Assembly (NCBI GenBank): GCA_964606415.1
Contig: CAZSGN010000009.1
Span: 1-21,677, forward strand
DNA from: CAZSGN01 sp964606415
Lineage (GTDB): Bacteria > Bacteroidota > Bacteroidia > Bacteroidales > JBBRXJ01
Direction: 5' to 3'
DNA length: 21,677 nucleotides
Part shown: one piece after another, positions 1 through 8,806 of the stretch
Position numbering within the stretch: the first letter of the stretch is position 1
Layout of the letters: the number at the start of each line of letters is the position of its first letter
Notes under the pieces: model-generated
What the model was told of the DNA's origin: nothing
Database searches by the model: none
What the model saw: the letters and a program-made list of their open reading frames with translations, nothing else
Made by a program: the position numbers and the translations under genes

Positions 1-852
1 ATAAAAAGAACCGGAGAATTTAGCCTCAATATCCCCGCTGGTTTTTAACGGCCCTTTTAAAAATAATTTTTTGTTCCCTGATAATGAAATGTTTAAATCC
101 GGTTTATTATCGCCAAAAGAAACAAAACTGGAATCATACCTTTGCAATTTAATCAAAAGATCAGCAGCCAAAGAAGTCACATCCATGCTTGCATCAAAAA
201 AAACAGAGCGGTAGGAAACCATTAAATTAACATTCGTCAATACCGGATTCCCGCTTACAGTCGAAGGGACTCCATTATAAGCATTCATTTCTTCAAATAC
301 GAGGTCCTGATCATTCCCGTCAAGCACCCCATCCAACAATAAAAGTTGATTGTCCGGCATATCCAGGCCAGAAGTAAGCAAAATCGTACCACCGGGAACA
401 TCCATTTTAACATCAGCCTTAATGGTTTTACCGACCGTCTCAAACTCCATATCAGGCGCCAGAGAAGACCTGAAAATAAGCGCTCCGGAATGACTAAAAA
501 CCATCTGTGTATCCAGCAAAAGTGCTTGATTAATGATCAAAGTATCAGAAGCATCAGAATAAAATTCAGGATCATAACTGACATCATTCCAAATCATGGC
601 AGCAATTTCTGTTATACTGGTATCAAGTGACACCAGTTCTCCTGACTGGCTAAAAGAATTTTCATCAAAAAAAACAGTATCTCCACTGCCCGGCAAATCA
701 GTATGCATAATACTCCCACCGGAAGCAGTAGCCCAATGCTGATCAAACTCCGTCCAATCCCCCCCATCGTTCACCCAATAATACTTTTCAGCCTTAATCT
801 GGTTTACGAATAATAACGCTGTACAAATAACGAATAAATATCTTTTCATCAT
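1..852 (-). CDS. Secreted large surface protein, N-terminal part (gene runs off left edge)
   Basis: The minus frame is open without a stop from 852 to the window edge, giving 284 codons of the N-terminus; the 3' end is outside. There are two adjacent ATG codons (852 and 849); either could start. The protein begins with a signal peptide (MMKRYLFVICTALLFVNQIKA) and then a segment of the form YYWVNDGGDWTEFDQHWAT.SGG...H..LPG..DTVFFDENSF, which I recognise as an N-terminal signature common in large Bacteroidota secreted proteins that end in T9SS sorting domains. The rest is beta-rich with repeated LxLxG-type turns, resembling a solenoid or adhesin scaffold. That it is T9SS cargo is inference, because the C-terminus is not in the window. 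It is divergent from the SprB-repeat operon at 941, with which it may share an 88-bp regulatory region. Confidence 0.8.
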   Translation of the reverse strand, partial: MMKRYLFVICTALLFVNQIKAEKYYWVNDGGDWTEFDQHWATASGGSIMHTDLPGSGDTVFFDENSFSQSGELVSLDTSITEIAAMIWNDVSYDPEFYSDASDTLIINQALLLDTQMVFSHSGALIFRSSLAPDMEFETVGKTIKADVKMDVPGGTILLTSGLDMPDNQLLLLDGVLDGNDQDLVFEEMNAYNGVPSTVSGNPVLTNVNLMVSYRSVFFDASMDVTSLAADLLIKLQRYDSSFVSFGDNKPDLNISLSGNKKLFLKGPLKTSGDIEAKFSGSFY

Positions 853-940
853 AGCTATAAAAAATTTTAGCAAAAAAACAAAAAAAAAATTAAATTTTCA
901 GTAATATTGCCCCATAAAGTATTCAAAACAACAACTTTTA
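853..940. promoter_or_regulatory. Divergent intergenic promoter region
   Basis: These 88 bases separate two divergent secreted-protein genes and must hold at least one promoter for each side. The stretch is very A/T-rich with long A runs. On the plus strand TAATATTG (902-909) is one mismatch from the Bacteroidota -7 element TAnnTTTG and would give a 5' leader of about 25 bases for the gene at 941; no clear TTTG lies at the right distance upstream. On the minus strand the best candidate is a TAAAATTT run, also imperfect. The region is assigned by layout, the elements only weakly by sequence. Confidence 0.3.
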
Positions 941-1480
941 ATGAAAATATTTTATTTTGTGCTGATAATGACTGCGTTAACAGCAGTATCCTTCGAGCGG
1001 ATTTATGCTCAGGAAAATAATGACTCAATTTCTTATTCCGACTACGTTAATAGGGATTTGAAAGATGAATACAGCAGTTTAAAAAATACGTCCATAAGAC
1101 TTAGATTGCCACTGCACTTTAAAGAGTTCAGCAACGAGGAGTCCAATGGCTTTATGCACACCGGCACAGGCTCCAGCATTATCGGTTTTGAAATTGAAGA
1201 CACCCCTTACATGCTATTTCAGGATTCCTTAACAAATGAACAAATAACAGGAGATGGGGCTTACCTGATCTCACAAGAAAAAATCCGCACTTACTCAGGC
1301 CATCCGGCCAAACTATTTTTTGTAGGGTTTAAAATTGAGCAGGTCGAAATGATCCGGCTGATGTTCTACACCGGCAGCTATAACAAAACCATTTATTTAC
1401 AAGCAAACTACCCCAAATCATTTGAGGGACTGCTCAAAAATATATTCACTGAAAGTTTCCGTACCGTCAAATTTGAATAA
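941..1480 (+). CDS. Small secreted protein, unknown function, possible PsbP/DcrB-like fold
   Basis: 179 residues with a clear signal peptide (residues 1 to about 24, cleavage likely after IYAQ) and no lipobox cysteine, so a soluble periplasmic or exported protein. The mature part runs from an amphipathic start (YSSLKNTSIRLRLPLHF) through alternating strands to a C-terminal helix (PKSFEGLLKNIFTESFRTV). The order (P.HF near the start, a central GHPAKLFFVGF segment, a YPKSFEGLL end) reminds me of the PsbP/Mog1/DcrB fold seen in small Bacteroidota proteins, but this is a fold impression, not a family match. It is the first gene of the SprB-repeat operon, only 3 bases before the next ATG, so it is probably co-expressed with and related to that surface system. 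Confidence 0.85.
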   Translation: MKIFYFVLIMTALTAVSFERIYAQENNDSISYSDYVNRDLKDEYSSLKNTSIRLRLPLHFKEFSNEESNGFMHTGTGSSIIGFEIEDTPYMLFQDSLTNEQITGDGAYLISQEKIRTYSGHPAKLFFVGFKIEQVEMIRLMFYTGSYNKTIYLQANYPKSFEGLLKNIFTESFRTVKFE

Positions 1481-1483
1481 AAT

Positions 1484-4400
1484 ATGAAGTTACAACTATT
1501 ATTAATTTTTTTGGCATTGTCGCTGTTTTGCAGTGTTCCGGGAATTACCCAGACCAGCACTGCTACTTATAACACAAAATACGAAACAAGCGGTCAGAAC
1601 TTATGGAAATCAGGTTCTAACACGAATTTCCAGATAAACAAAAATCTTTTTGGATTCAACTACAACAAAAGTGGTAAGTATGGCGGCATAGAATCCATTG
1701 CAGGACAAAAATTCGGCGCCGAGGTTAGTGCGGGTACATGGGGAGATATTGGCTCAGGCTTAAGTATTAACTTTGGCCAGGAACAAATCGATATAGACTA
1801 TAATGCAGAAATGCAAATTGACTACCCCTCGGTTGAATCATTCCAGGCGGGAAGTGAAATTGTTTTTGCCACCGACTGGTCTCCTGTATCCTCGGGCAGT
1901 GGCATCCATCCCGATGAATACAATATTAACTTTGCTCTCCAGATGAAAATGGGCCTGGGCTTTGACATGAGCGCCAAACTATGTGCATTCAGCTGTTCCA
2001 ACTACGATATTTTTGATATTGACATACCTACTAAAACCTATGATTTGGTAGAAGTAAGCCGGAAAAAAGGAGTATCCCTTCTTAATGACATGTACAATTT
2101 TCCTCCCGGCAATGGCTATCCCACTTCTTTTTTCCCTTTTTACTATTCGGACCCTACCGGCACCATCAACTTAACACTGAACATGCCGTCAAATTCAAGT
2201 GGCTCCAGCTATTTTAAAGGGAAAGAGCTTCATTACAGAAATACATCCCACTATTTTGATATGTATTTTTCAATGGGATCTTTTATTGGCGCATTGCACA
2301 TTCCGGGTGTTTCAACCTTCTTTAATGTTACATCAAACTCTTGGCGCACAGGTCCTTTTTACCTGAGCTACACTTTGCTTGATGCAGGATACAGCCTGGG
2401 GCTCCATAACAAACAGCATCTAAAATTCAAGCCAGAAATGCATGGCAAGCTCGATTTTCCTGCCAACCTTAATTACCGGGTAGTGAATCCCTCAAACGGG
2501 GCAACAGTGGAATCCGGATTTGACTCAACCATCCATTACATGCCAGGGCAGGAAGTCCGGGTTGAGTTCCCGTGCCATTACAGCCACATGGATGTGGTGC
2601 CTTCTTTTAGCATGAAAAATAACTTCTCGAACCACACCTACGACAGCATTTCTTTTGACTTTATTTTCAAAGCTCTTGAATTCTCTGTCGGTATTGAATC
2701 AATGACAGTGATTGAAAGAAAATGTGTAACTGTAGGCTATCCCTGCGGCTCTTTTTACAACCCCAAATGGTGTAAGAAAAAAGTATGCACACCCGCTGTT
2801 AAATTTGACGGTTACGAAAATAGTTACGGGCCCTTATTTAAAGTGCAGCCCAATCTTTATAACACTTCTTACAACTGGGTCCGTAACAACTGGGAGATGG
2901 ACGGATTTAATAAATTTGAACATCTTGCACCCATACACATAAAACCTGCAGAATTCAGTATTGCAACCACTTCAACCGATGTATTATGCCATGGTAAAAA
3001 AACAGGGCAAGCCACCGCATCAATCACAAACGGGAAACCACCTTATTCCTATCAATGGAGTAACGGTAAATCCAGTTTTACTCACCAAAAAAGCCAGACA
3101 GTAAAAGGATTGGCAGCGGGCGTCCACTATGTATCTGTCATTGATGATAACGGTTGCATGGTTTTTAATTCGGTAGAGATTAATCAACCTGATGAACCAT
3201 TAAGCGCACAGGCTCAAATAACAGACCTGTCTTGCCACAATCAGCCGGACGGCATTATCAATATTAAAACCAGGGGCGGAACCAGTCCATACAGCTGGGC
3301 CTGGTCGAACGGACAATCGACAGATTCAGTTTATGGCCTGGCAGCAGGAGATCATACCTTAACCATTACCGATGCCAATGGTTGCGAACTGATTGAATCC
3401 TACGAAATCAATCAACCAGAAAAACTTCATCTCTCGTTTGAGGTCAATGATGTAAACTGCAAAGGGGACAGCAGCGGAAATGCCAAAGCAGTCGTTTCAG
3501 GCGGCACAGCACCCTATACATATCAATGGTCAGAAGGCACAAATAACCGTAAGATTGAAAACCTGCCATCAGGAGACTATCAACTTACCGTAACAGATAA
3601 AAACGGTTGCCAGATCATTGACAGCATAGAAATTAAAGAACCCCTCAACCCACTGACTGCATCAAAAACAGTAACAAATCTTCAGTGCTATCAAGACCAG
3701 TCAGGCATCATTGAAGTACAAGTTACAGGCGGCACCTCCCCTTACCAATACAAATGGTACAACAAGAACGAAAGCAGATGGCTCAACCAATCTTCCTCAA
3801 AGCTTGAAGGAATAAAAGCTGGAAACTACCAGGTAATCATTACGGATGCAGCGGGTTGCGATGAAAAAATTGAAGCTTCAATTACAGAACCAGCACCCTT
3901 AGCCATAGATACGACGATCACTCATGTGCTGTGTCACGGAGAAAATACAGGCAGCATAGAGACCAATGTCACAGGCGGCACCCAGCCTTACTCACTGAAT
4001 TGGTCAAACGGGGATACAACGCAAATTACATCGGCGCTGTCTGCAAACGACTATGCGCTCACTATTACAGATGATAATGGTTGTACGAGTCAACTAAAAA
4101 CATCAGTGAAAGAACCATCAAAGCCACTCAGAACAAGCATAGCAACAACAGCGGTTGAATGTTACGGAGAAGCAAGCGGCACTATTACAGCAAACAGCAG
4201 CGGAGGCACGTCGCCCTATACATACAACTGGTCTGACGGCGCATCCACGGCTAAAAGAGCTCAACTACCTGCCGATGTCTACACCCTGACTGTTTCCGAT
4301 GACAATGGATGTAAAAACTATAGCGGAAAAGAAATCACACAACCGGAAGCACCATTAACAATAAGTGCTCAAACCGAAGATGCCAGTTGCTTCAGGTCGG

Positions 4401-5311
4401 CTGATGGAAAAATACAGCTTGACATCAGCGGAGGAACATTGCCATACCAGATTTACTGGGATAACGGGGAAATTATCATCAACAACAAACAACACCATTT
4501 TGACAATGTCCCGGCAGGCTACTACAATATTACCCTGAGAGACCACTATGGCTGTGAAGCTTATACCCAGTTGAACATTGAACAGCCAAAAGGAATGGAC
4601 ATCAACATGGAAACAGGTATCGTGTCATGTTATGGCGGCCACGACGGATATGCAAACACTTCTGTTTCTGGGGGCACCCCGCCATACCGTTTCAAATGGA
4701 GTAACGGCAGTACCCGGCAAAATCTGGACAGCGTACCCGCTGGTTATTATTCATTGACAGTAACAGACAACCAGGACTGCGGACAAGACACCAATCTGGT
4801 CATCGAATCGTACCCGGACATAGAGGCCGGCTATAGTTATGAAGCCCCGACATGCAGGGATATAGATGATGCAGTGGTTTCATTAAACGCAAGTGGAGGT
4901 ACTGGATCATATACTTACCAATGGTCAAATGGGAAAAACAGCCGGAACATTAATGAACTGGCTTCAGGAGATTATTCTGTCACCATCACCGACACTAACT
5001 CATGCATCGAAATCCTTGATGTTCGTATTCCTGAGAGTTATAACGAATGTCTGAATATTCCAAACAGTTTCACCCCAAACAACGATGGATACAACGATAC
5101 CTGGGTGCTCCGGAATATCGAAGCTTACCCGAATGCCATGGTACATGTCTTCACCTCAAACTCAAGAACATTGTTTAAATCCAAAGGGTCATACACACCA
5201 TGGGATGGTACGTTTAGAGGAAAAGATGTGCCAAGCGGTACTTATTATTATGTCATCACATTAAATAAAGAAAACGGGCCATACTCTGGTTCAGTAACAA
5301 TTTTAAGATAA
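1484..5311 (+). CDS. SprB-repeat surface protein with unique head and T9SS type B sorting domain
   Basis: 1275 residues. Residues 1 to about 23 are a signal peptide. Residues 24-490 are a beta-rich head I do not recognise, with a cluster of four cysteines (C414, C421, C430, C435). Residues 491-1188 are nine SprB repeats of 75-82 residues, each with the pattern V.C.G..dG.i...GGt.PY.y.WSNG....l.aG.Y.vtvtD.nGC....I.qP. Residues 1189-1275 are a gliding-motility-associated C-terminal (type B, CHU_C-like) sorting domain beginning CLNIPNSFTPNNDGYNDTW and ending in a G-T-Y-Y-Y strand and VTILR. SprB repeats are known from the Flavobacterium gliding adhesin SprB, and this C-terminal domain targets proteins to the T9SS. 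The protein is thus inferred to be exported and displayed at the cell surface as a head on a repeat stalk. It is followed after 13 bases by a paralogue lacking the head. Confidence 0.93.
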   Translation: MKLQLLLIFLALSLFCSVPGITQTSTATYNTKYETSGQNLWKSGSNTNFQINKNLFGFNYNKSGKYGGIESIAGQKFGAEVSAGTWGDIGSGLSINFGQEQIDIDYNAEMQIDYPSVESFQAGSEIVFATDWSPVSSGSGIHPDEYNINFALQMKMGLGFDMSAKLCAFSCSNYDIFDIDIPTKTYDLVEVSRKKGVSLLNDMYNFPPGNGYPTSFFPFYYSDPTGTINLTLNMPSNSSGSSYFKGKELHYRNTSHYFDMYFSMGSFIGALHIPGVSTFFNVTSNSWRTGPFYLSYTLLDAGYSLGLHNKQHLKFKPEMHGKLDFPANLNYRVVNPSNGATVESGFDSTIHYMPGQEVRVEFPCHYSHMDVVPSFSMKNNFSNHTYDSISFDFIFKALEFSVGIESMTVIERKCVTVGYPCGSFYNPKWCKKKVCTPAVKFDGYENSYGPLFKVQPNLYNTSYNWVRNNWEMDGFNKFEHLAPIHIKPAEFSIATTSTDVLCHGKKTGQATASITNGKPPYSYQWSNGKSSFTHQKSQTVKGLAAGVHYVSVIDDNGCMVFNSVEINQPDEPLSAQAQITDLSCHNQPDGIINIKTRGGTSPYSWAWSNGQSTDSVYGLAAGDHTLTITDANGCELIESYEINQPEKLHLSFEVNDVNCKGDSSGNAKAVVSGGTAPYTYQWSEGTNNRKIENLPSGDYQLTVTDKNGCQIIDSIEIKEPLNPLTASKTVTNLQCYQDQSGIIEVQVTGGTSPYQYKWYNKNESRWLNQSSSKLEGIKAGNYQVIITDAAGCDEKIEASITEPAPLAIDTTITHVLCHGENTGSIETNVTGGTQPYSLNWSNGDTTQITSALSANDYALTITDDNGCTSQLKTSVKEPSKPLRTSIATTAVECYGEASGTITANSSGGTSPYTYNWSDGASTAKRAQLPADVYTLTVSDDNGCKNYSGKEITQPEAPLTISAQTEDASCFRSADGKIQLDISGGTLPYQIYWDNGEIIINNKQHHFDNVPAGYYNITLRDHYGCEAYTQLNIEQPKGMDINMETGIVSCYGGHDGYANTSVSGGTPPYRFKWSNGSTRQNLDSVPAGYYSLTVTDNQDCGQDTNLVIESYPDIEAGYSYEAPTCRDIDDAVVSLNASGGTGSYTYQWSNGKNSRNINELASGDYSVTITDTNSCIEILDVRIPESYNECLNIPNSFTPNNDGYNDTWVLRNIEAYPNAMVHVFTSNSRTLFKSKGSYTPWDGTFRGKDVPSGTYYYVITLNKENGPYSGSVTILR
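2954..5047 (+). repeat. Nine tandem SprB repeats (protein level)
   Basis: Repeat borders in protein residues are about 491-572, 573-647, 648-723, 724-805, 806-881, 882-957, 958-1037, 1038-1112 and 1113-1188. All nine copies keep both conserved cysteines (one in the opening C.G motif, one in the closing D.NGC motif). The DNA copies are diverged, so this is an old amplification at the protein level and not a recent tandem duplication. Copies 4 and 7 carry short insertions in the middle loop. Confidence 0.9.
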
Positions 5312-5324
5312 ATATAATAAACAG

Positions 5325-7736
5325 ATGGTTATGAATTTGCGGTTTTACCTATTCCTGATTTTTGCAGTTTTGATCCCTAAAGAGTCAATCAAAGCTTCAT
5401 GCCACAATGTAGACATCAGTGGCACAAACCTGACATGCCACGAATCAAATGATGGCTCAGCATCAATTAGTATCAGCAATGGAAGTGGCGATTACAATAT
5501 AAAATGGTCTACAGGGGATACTGATGTGCTAAGCATTTCAAATCTGTCCGCGGGATACTATGATGTTGAGGTTACAGATAACATCACCGGTTGTTACCGT
5601 TTCGCGATTATATCAATCACTGAGCCGGATGCATTGTCTGCAAGTCTGACTGCGGATCATGTAAACTGTAAAGGCGATGCCACAGGATCACTAACTCTCT
5701 CTGCAAGTGGGGGGACAAAAGATTATTCCTTTTTATGGTCAACAGGCGCAAGCACTGCAAACCTGGAAGATGTCGCCGCAGGCACCTATAGCCTTACCAT
5801 CAGCGATGCCAATGGATGCGATTATGATTTATCCGGAACCATTACTGAACCTACCCAGGCACTTGATGCTGCAATCAGCCACACAGAAATATCCTGTCAC
5901 GACGAAGCCGATGCAACGGCAGAAGTAGAAGCCTGGGGAGGCACACCCCATTACACCTATGAATGGAGTAATGGCGATGCATCCCAATCCATTGATGACA
6001 TTACAGCAGGAACTTATACCGTAACAGTCACCGATAACAAAGGCTGCATCAAAACGCAAACAAGCACAATCAATAATCCTCCTGAACTGACCTACACCAA
6101 ACAATCTGTCAATAACAATTGCGCAGATGCTGCTGAAGGCGAAGCAAGCATCAATGTCAGCGGGGGAACAAAACCATATGCCTACCAATGGGCCAACAGT
6201 GAGTACATGCTCAGCCACGACACTTCCTCTATTGACAAACTGGCTACTGACAATTATTCTTTAACAGTCTCTGATGCAAATGGTTGTCAATTCATAGAAT
6301 CCTTTAACATTACCAGCCCGGAAGCTTTATCAACAACAATTACGGGCACTAATGCCACTTTTTCCGGGGCATCGAACGGACAAATAGAATTAACTGTTGA
6401 GGGAGGCATAAGTCCATACAGCTATAACTGGTCCAATGGCATTACCACACAGAATAATCCCGATGTACCTGCAGGCGATTACACCGTCACGGTCAGTGAC
6501 CTTAACGGATGTGAAACACAAGCCAGCATCACCATTGAAGAACCGAAATCACCCTTATCATTTACTTACACAAAAACCAACGTTAGCTGCAACAATGGTT
6601 CTGACGGTAAGATTACATTATACCCGGAAGGTGGCGTGGAGCCCTATGAGCTACAATGGTCCAACGGAAGCAAGCTGGACTATTTAAATGAACTGCAAGC
6701 CGGCGATTACACATGCACCCTGACAGATGCCAATGAAACCAAGTTTATTGATACAATCACCATCAATGAACCCCAACCCCTTTCGCTTTCATTTACCAGC
6801 AAAGATATATCCTGCTTTGCAGGACAAGACGGTGAAATTGACCTTCGTGTTAATGGCGGCACCACACCATACAAATACCAATGGTATAGCCCCGACTATG
6901 CGCTCTCGACAGTAGAACAAGACATGACCAACGCAAAAGCCGGGCAGTACATGGTCGCAGTAACCGACTCCAATGGATGTGAAGCCAGCATAAGTGCTGA
7001 ACTCAATCAACCCGAGCCACTTGAACTGGAGCTTGAAGGTGAAGATATTTTATGCAACGGGGAAAGCACAGGCGAAATCTACACCAGTGTCCAGGGAGGA
7101 ACAAAAGACTATTCTTACAGCTGGTCGAACGGGGATAATGACGCAAATCCCAAACAATTACCAGCAGATGCTTATAGTGTCACCGTAACCGATAATCAGG
7201 GATGTGAGGTGTTTTCTTCAATAACCCTCTACGAGCCACCTCCAATTGAGATAAACCTGCTAAGCACTCCTGTCAGTTGCAACGCTCAGAATGACGGGAA
7301 AATAGAATCAAGTGTTTCTGGTGGCAGCGGTGCATATTCTTACATATGGAGCAGCGATGAAACAAAACAAAATATTAAAAATCTGAATGAAGGAAAATAC
7401 CATGTAACCGTATCTGATATTTATGAGTGCAAAGAAACCGCTTCTGCCGTTGTTGATAAAAGTGACCTTGACTGCATCAATATCCCCAACTCATTTACCC
7501 CCAACGGAGATGGATACAACGATACCTGGGTAATCCGCAATGCTTATCTGTTCCCTGAATGTACTGTTCATGTATTTAATCAATGGGGAAATATCATTTA
7601 CGAAAGCACTGGTTATTCTAAACCATGGAATGGTAAATACCAGGGAAGCATTGTCCCATCCGGAACCTATTATTATATATTCAGGACAACACCAGAAAGC
7701 CCTGAAAGAACAGGCACATTAACCATTTTAAAATAA
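5325..7736 (+). CDS. SprB-repeat surface protein with T9SS type B sorting domain, no head
   Basis: 803 residues. A signal peptide (about 1-24; the second ATG at 5331 is an alternative start) leads straight into nine SprB repeats (about residues 26-715), with no separate head domain. Residues 717-803 are the type B sorting domain (CINIPNSFTPNGDGYNDTW, then VFNQWGNIIYES, PWNGKYQG, and GTYYYIF to LTILK). It is a paralogue of the upstream protein; the sorting domains share a 23-bp identical DNA segment. Repeat 5 has F346 in place of the first cysteine; repeat 6 lacks the second cysteine (T472) but has a new one at C464. Expected role is a surface-exposed filament or adhesin exported by the T9SS, possibly a partner or shorter alternative of the headed protein. 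PorP/SprF-family and PorE-like genes follow. Confidence 0.93.
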   Translation: MVMNLRFYLFLIFAVLIPKESIKASCHNVDISGTNLTCHESNDGSASISISNGSGDYNIKWSTGDTDVLSISNLSAGYYDVEVTDNITGCYRFAIISITEPDALSASLTADHVNCKGDATGSLTLSASGGTKDYSFLWSTGASTANLEDVAAGTYSLTISDANGCDYDLSGTITEPTQALDAAISHTEISCHDEADATAEVEAWGGTPHYTYEWSNGDASQSIDDITAGTYTVTVTDNKGCIKTQTSTINNPPELTYTKQSVNNNCADAAEGEASINVSGGTKPYAYQWANSEYMLSHDTSSIDKLATDNYSLTVSDANGCQFIESFNITSPEALSTTITGTNATFSGASNGQIELTVEGGISPYSYNWSNGITTQNNPDVPAGDYTVTVSDLNGCETQASITIEEPKSPLSFTYTKTNVSCNNGSDGKITLYPEGGVEPYELQWSNGSKLDYLNELQAGDYTCTLTDANETKFIDTITINEPQPLSLSFTSKDISCFAGQDGEIDLRVNGGTTPYKYQWYSPDYALSTVEQDMTNAKAGQYMVAVTDSNGCEASISAELNQPEPLELELEGEDILCNGESTGEIYTSVQGGTKDYSYSWSNGDNDANPKQLPADAYSVTVTDNQGCEVFSSITLYEPPPIEINLLSTPVSCNAQNDGKIESSVSGGSGAYSYIWSSDETKQNIKNLNEGKYHVTVSDIYECKETASAVVDKSDLDCINIPNSFTPNGDGYNDTWVIRNAYLFPECTVHVFNQWGNIIYESTGYSKPWNGKYQGSIVPSGTYYYIFRTTPESPERTGTLTILK
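5400..7472 (+). repeat. Nine tandem SprB repeats (protein level)
   Basis: Repeat borders in protein residues are about 26-102, 104-177, 180-254, 255-334, 335-409, 411-485, 486-564, 566-639 and 641-715. The core GG..pY.y.WSNG motif is kept in most copies; repeat 1 has GSGDYNIKWSTG and repeat 9 GGSGAYSYIWSSD. The copy number of nine equals that of the upstream paralogue. Confidence 0.88.
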
Positions 7737-7785
7737 ATAGAGATCATTTTTTAAACTATAAACAAATAAAAGAAATTACAAGGGT

Positions 7786-8730
7786 ATGAAAAGATATGCA
7801 TTAATCATTTTTGTCCTATTCAGCGGCATTCAGTTAAAAGGCCAGCAACTGCCTTTGAACAGCCAGTACATGTTGAATTATTTCATTGTTAATCCCGCAG
7901 TGGCTGGCAGTTACGATCACACTCCTGTTAACCTGGGAGTAAGAAAACAATGGGTAAACTTAGAAGGGTCACCAGCTTCCCAGGCACTCAATGCACACAC
8001 ATATATTGGAAACAACGTAGGCCTTGGCGCTGCATTTTATAATGAAGTGCAAGGACCTTCCCGCCGGACAGGTTTTTCTGTCTCTTTTGCTTATCACCTG
8101 GGTCTGTCAAATGACTTCTCCCGTAAACTATCTTTTGGCTTGTCACCTACCTTTTACCAACATCAGGTGAACACAGAAGAATTAACCACAGACCAACCCG
8201 GGGACCCGGTCATTGAAAATGGTTTTGAAACCAAATTGTCACCGGATTTTAATTTTGGTGTCATGCTGTCTGAAGAACAAACCTATTTTGTTGGGTTGTC
8301 CATTTATAACCTTATGGAATTACGCACTGATCTTTTCCAGGAGATGGATAATAAAAACAACCCCATCAAAAGAACTTTTTATCTGAGCGGTGGGTACACC
8401 TTCGAAATCAATGAAACATTTGACCTCCAGCCTTCCTCTCACATCCAGTACCAGGTAAACACACCTGTACAGGCAGAGCTGGCATTAAGAGGTATTTACG
8501 ATGACCTGGTCGGATTAGGCGTCTCATACCGTTACGAGGATGCAATCACTTATTTGCTTTCCGTAGATATATCTTCAATACGCATCGGGTATTCTTATGA
8601 CATGACCCTATCAACTTTAAAAAATTATGGCACAGGATCACACGAAGTTCATTTAACCTACAGGATTTTTAAAGGCAACAGCAGTAATTCAAGTACACCT
8701 GGAGCAAGAGACGGTGGCTTATTTTTCTAA
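7786..8730 (+). CDS. PorP/SprF-family outer-membrane protein
   Basis: 314 residues with a signal peptide (about 1-19) followed by the family's N-terminal signature QLPLNSQYMLNYFIVNPAVAGSY and then R.QWVNLEGSPASQ, where NPA.AG and R.QW are the most telling parts. The remainder alternates amphipathic strands with glycine and aromatic ends, as expected of a small beta-barrel of this length, and ends in an aromatic residue (GGLFF). PorP is a component of the P. gingivalis T9SS, and its relative SprF is required for SprB delivery in Flavobacterium. Its place directly after two type B cargo genes suggests it serves these cargoes (inference). It lies 49 bases after the second SprB-repeat gene and 76 bases before the PorE-like gene, so is probably in the same transcript. 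Confidence 0.93.
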   Translation: MKRYALIIFVLFSGIQLKGQQLPLNSQYMLNYFIVNPAVAGSYDHTPVNLGVRKQWVNLEGSPASQALNAHTYIGNNVGLGAAFYNEVQGPSRRTGFSVSFAYHLGLSNDFSRKLSFGLSPTFYQHQVNTEELTTDQPGDPVIENGFETKLSPDFNFGVMLSEEQTYFVGLSIYNLMELRTDLFQEMDNKNNPIKRTFYLSGGYTFEINETFDLQPSSHIQYQVNTPVQAELALRGIYDDLVGLGVSYRYEDAITYLLSVDISSIRIGYSYDMTLSTLKNYGTGSHEVHLTYRIFKGNSSNSSTPGARDGGLFF

Positions 8731-8806
8731 ACAAAATTTATTAATAGTACCCCGCATCTATATGATGTCAGGCTAAAACCATTCGTTACGATAAATTGTT
8801 TTAAAC

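Noticed and set aside
346..630. 94-codon plus-strand open frame
   Set aside because: It lies opposite the long minus-strand frame 1-852, which has a signal peptide and a known surface-protein signature; the plus frame has a composition unlike a real protein.
5829..6218. 129-codon minus-strand open frame within the second SprB-repeat gene
   Set aside because: It is a shadow of the repeat-coding strand: cysteine-rich, repetitive, and fully inside a well supported gene.
2954..7472. Possible CRISPR-like or recent DNA tandem repeats
   Set aside because: The periodicity is at the protein level (SprB repeats of about 75-82 residues); DNA copies are diverged and there are no short conserved repeats with unique spacers.
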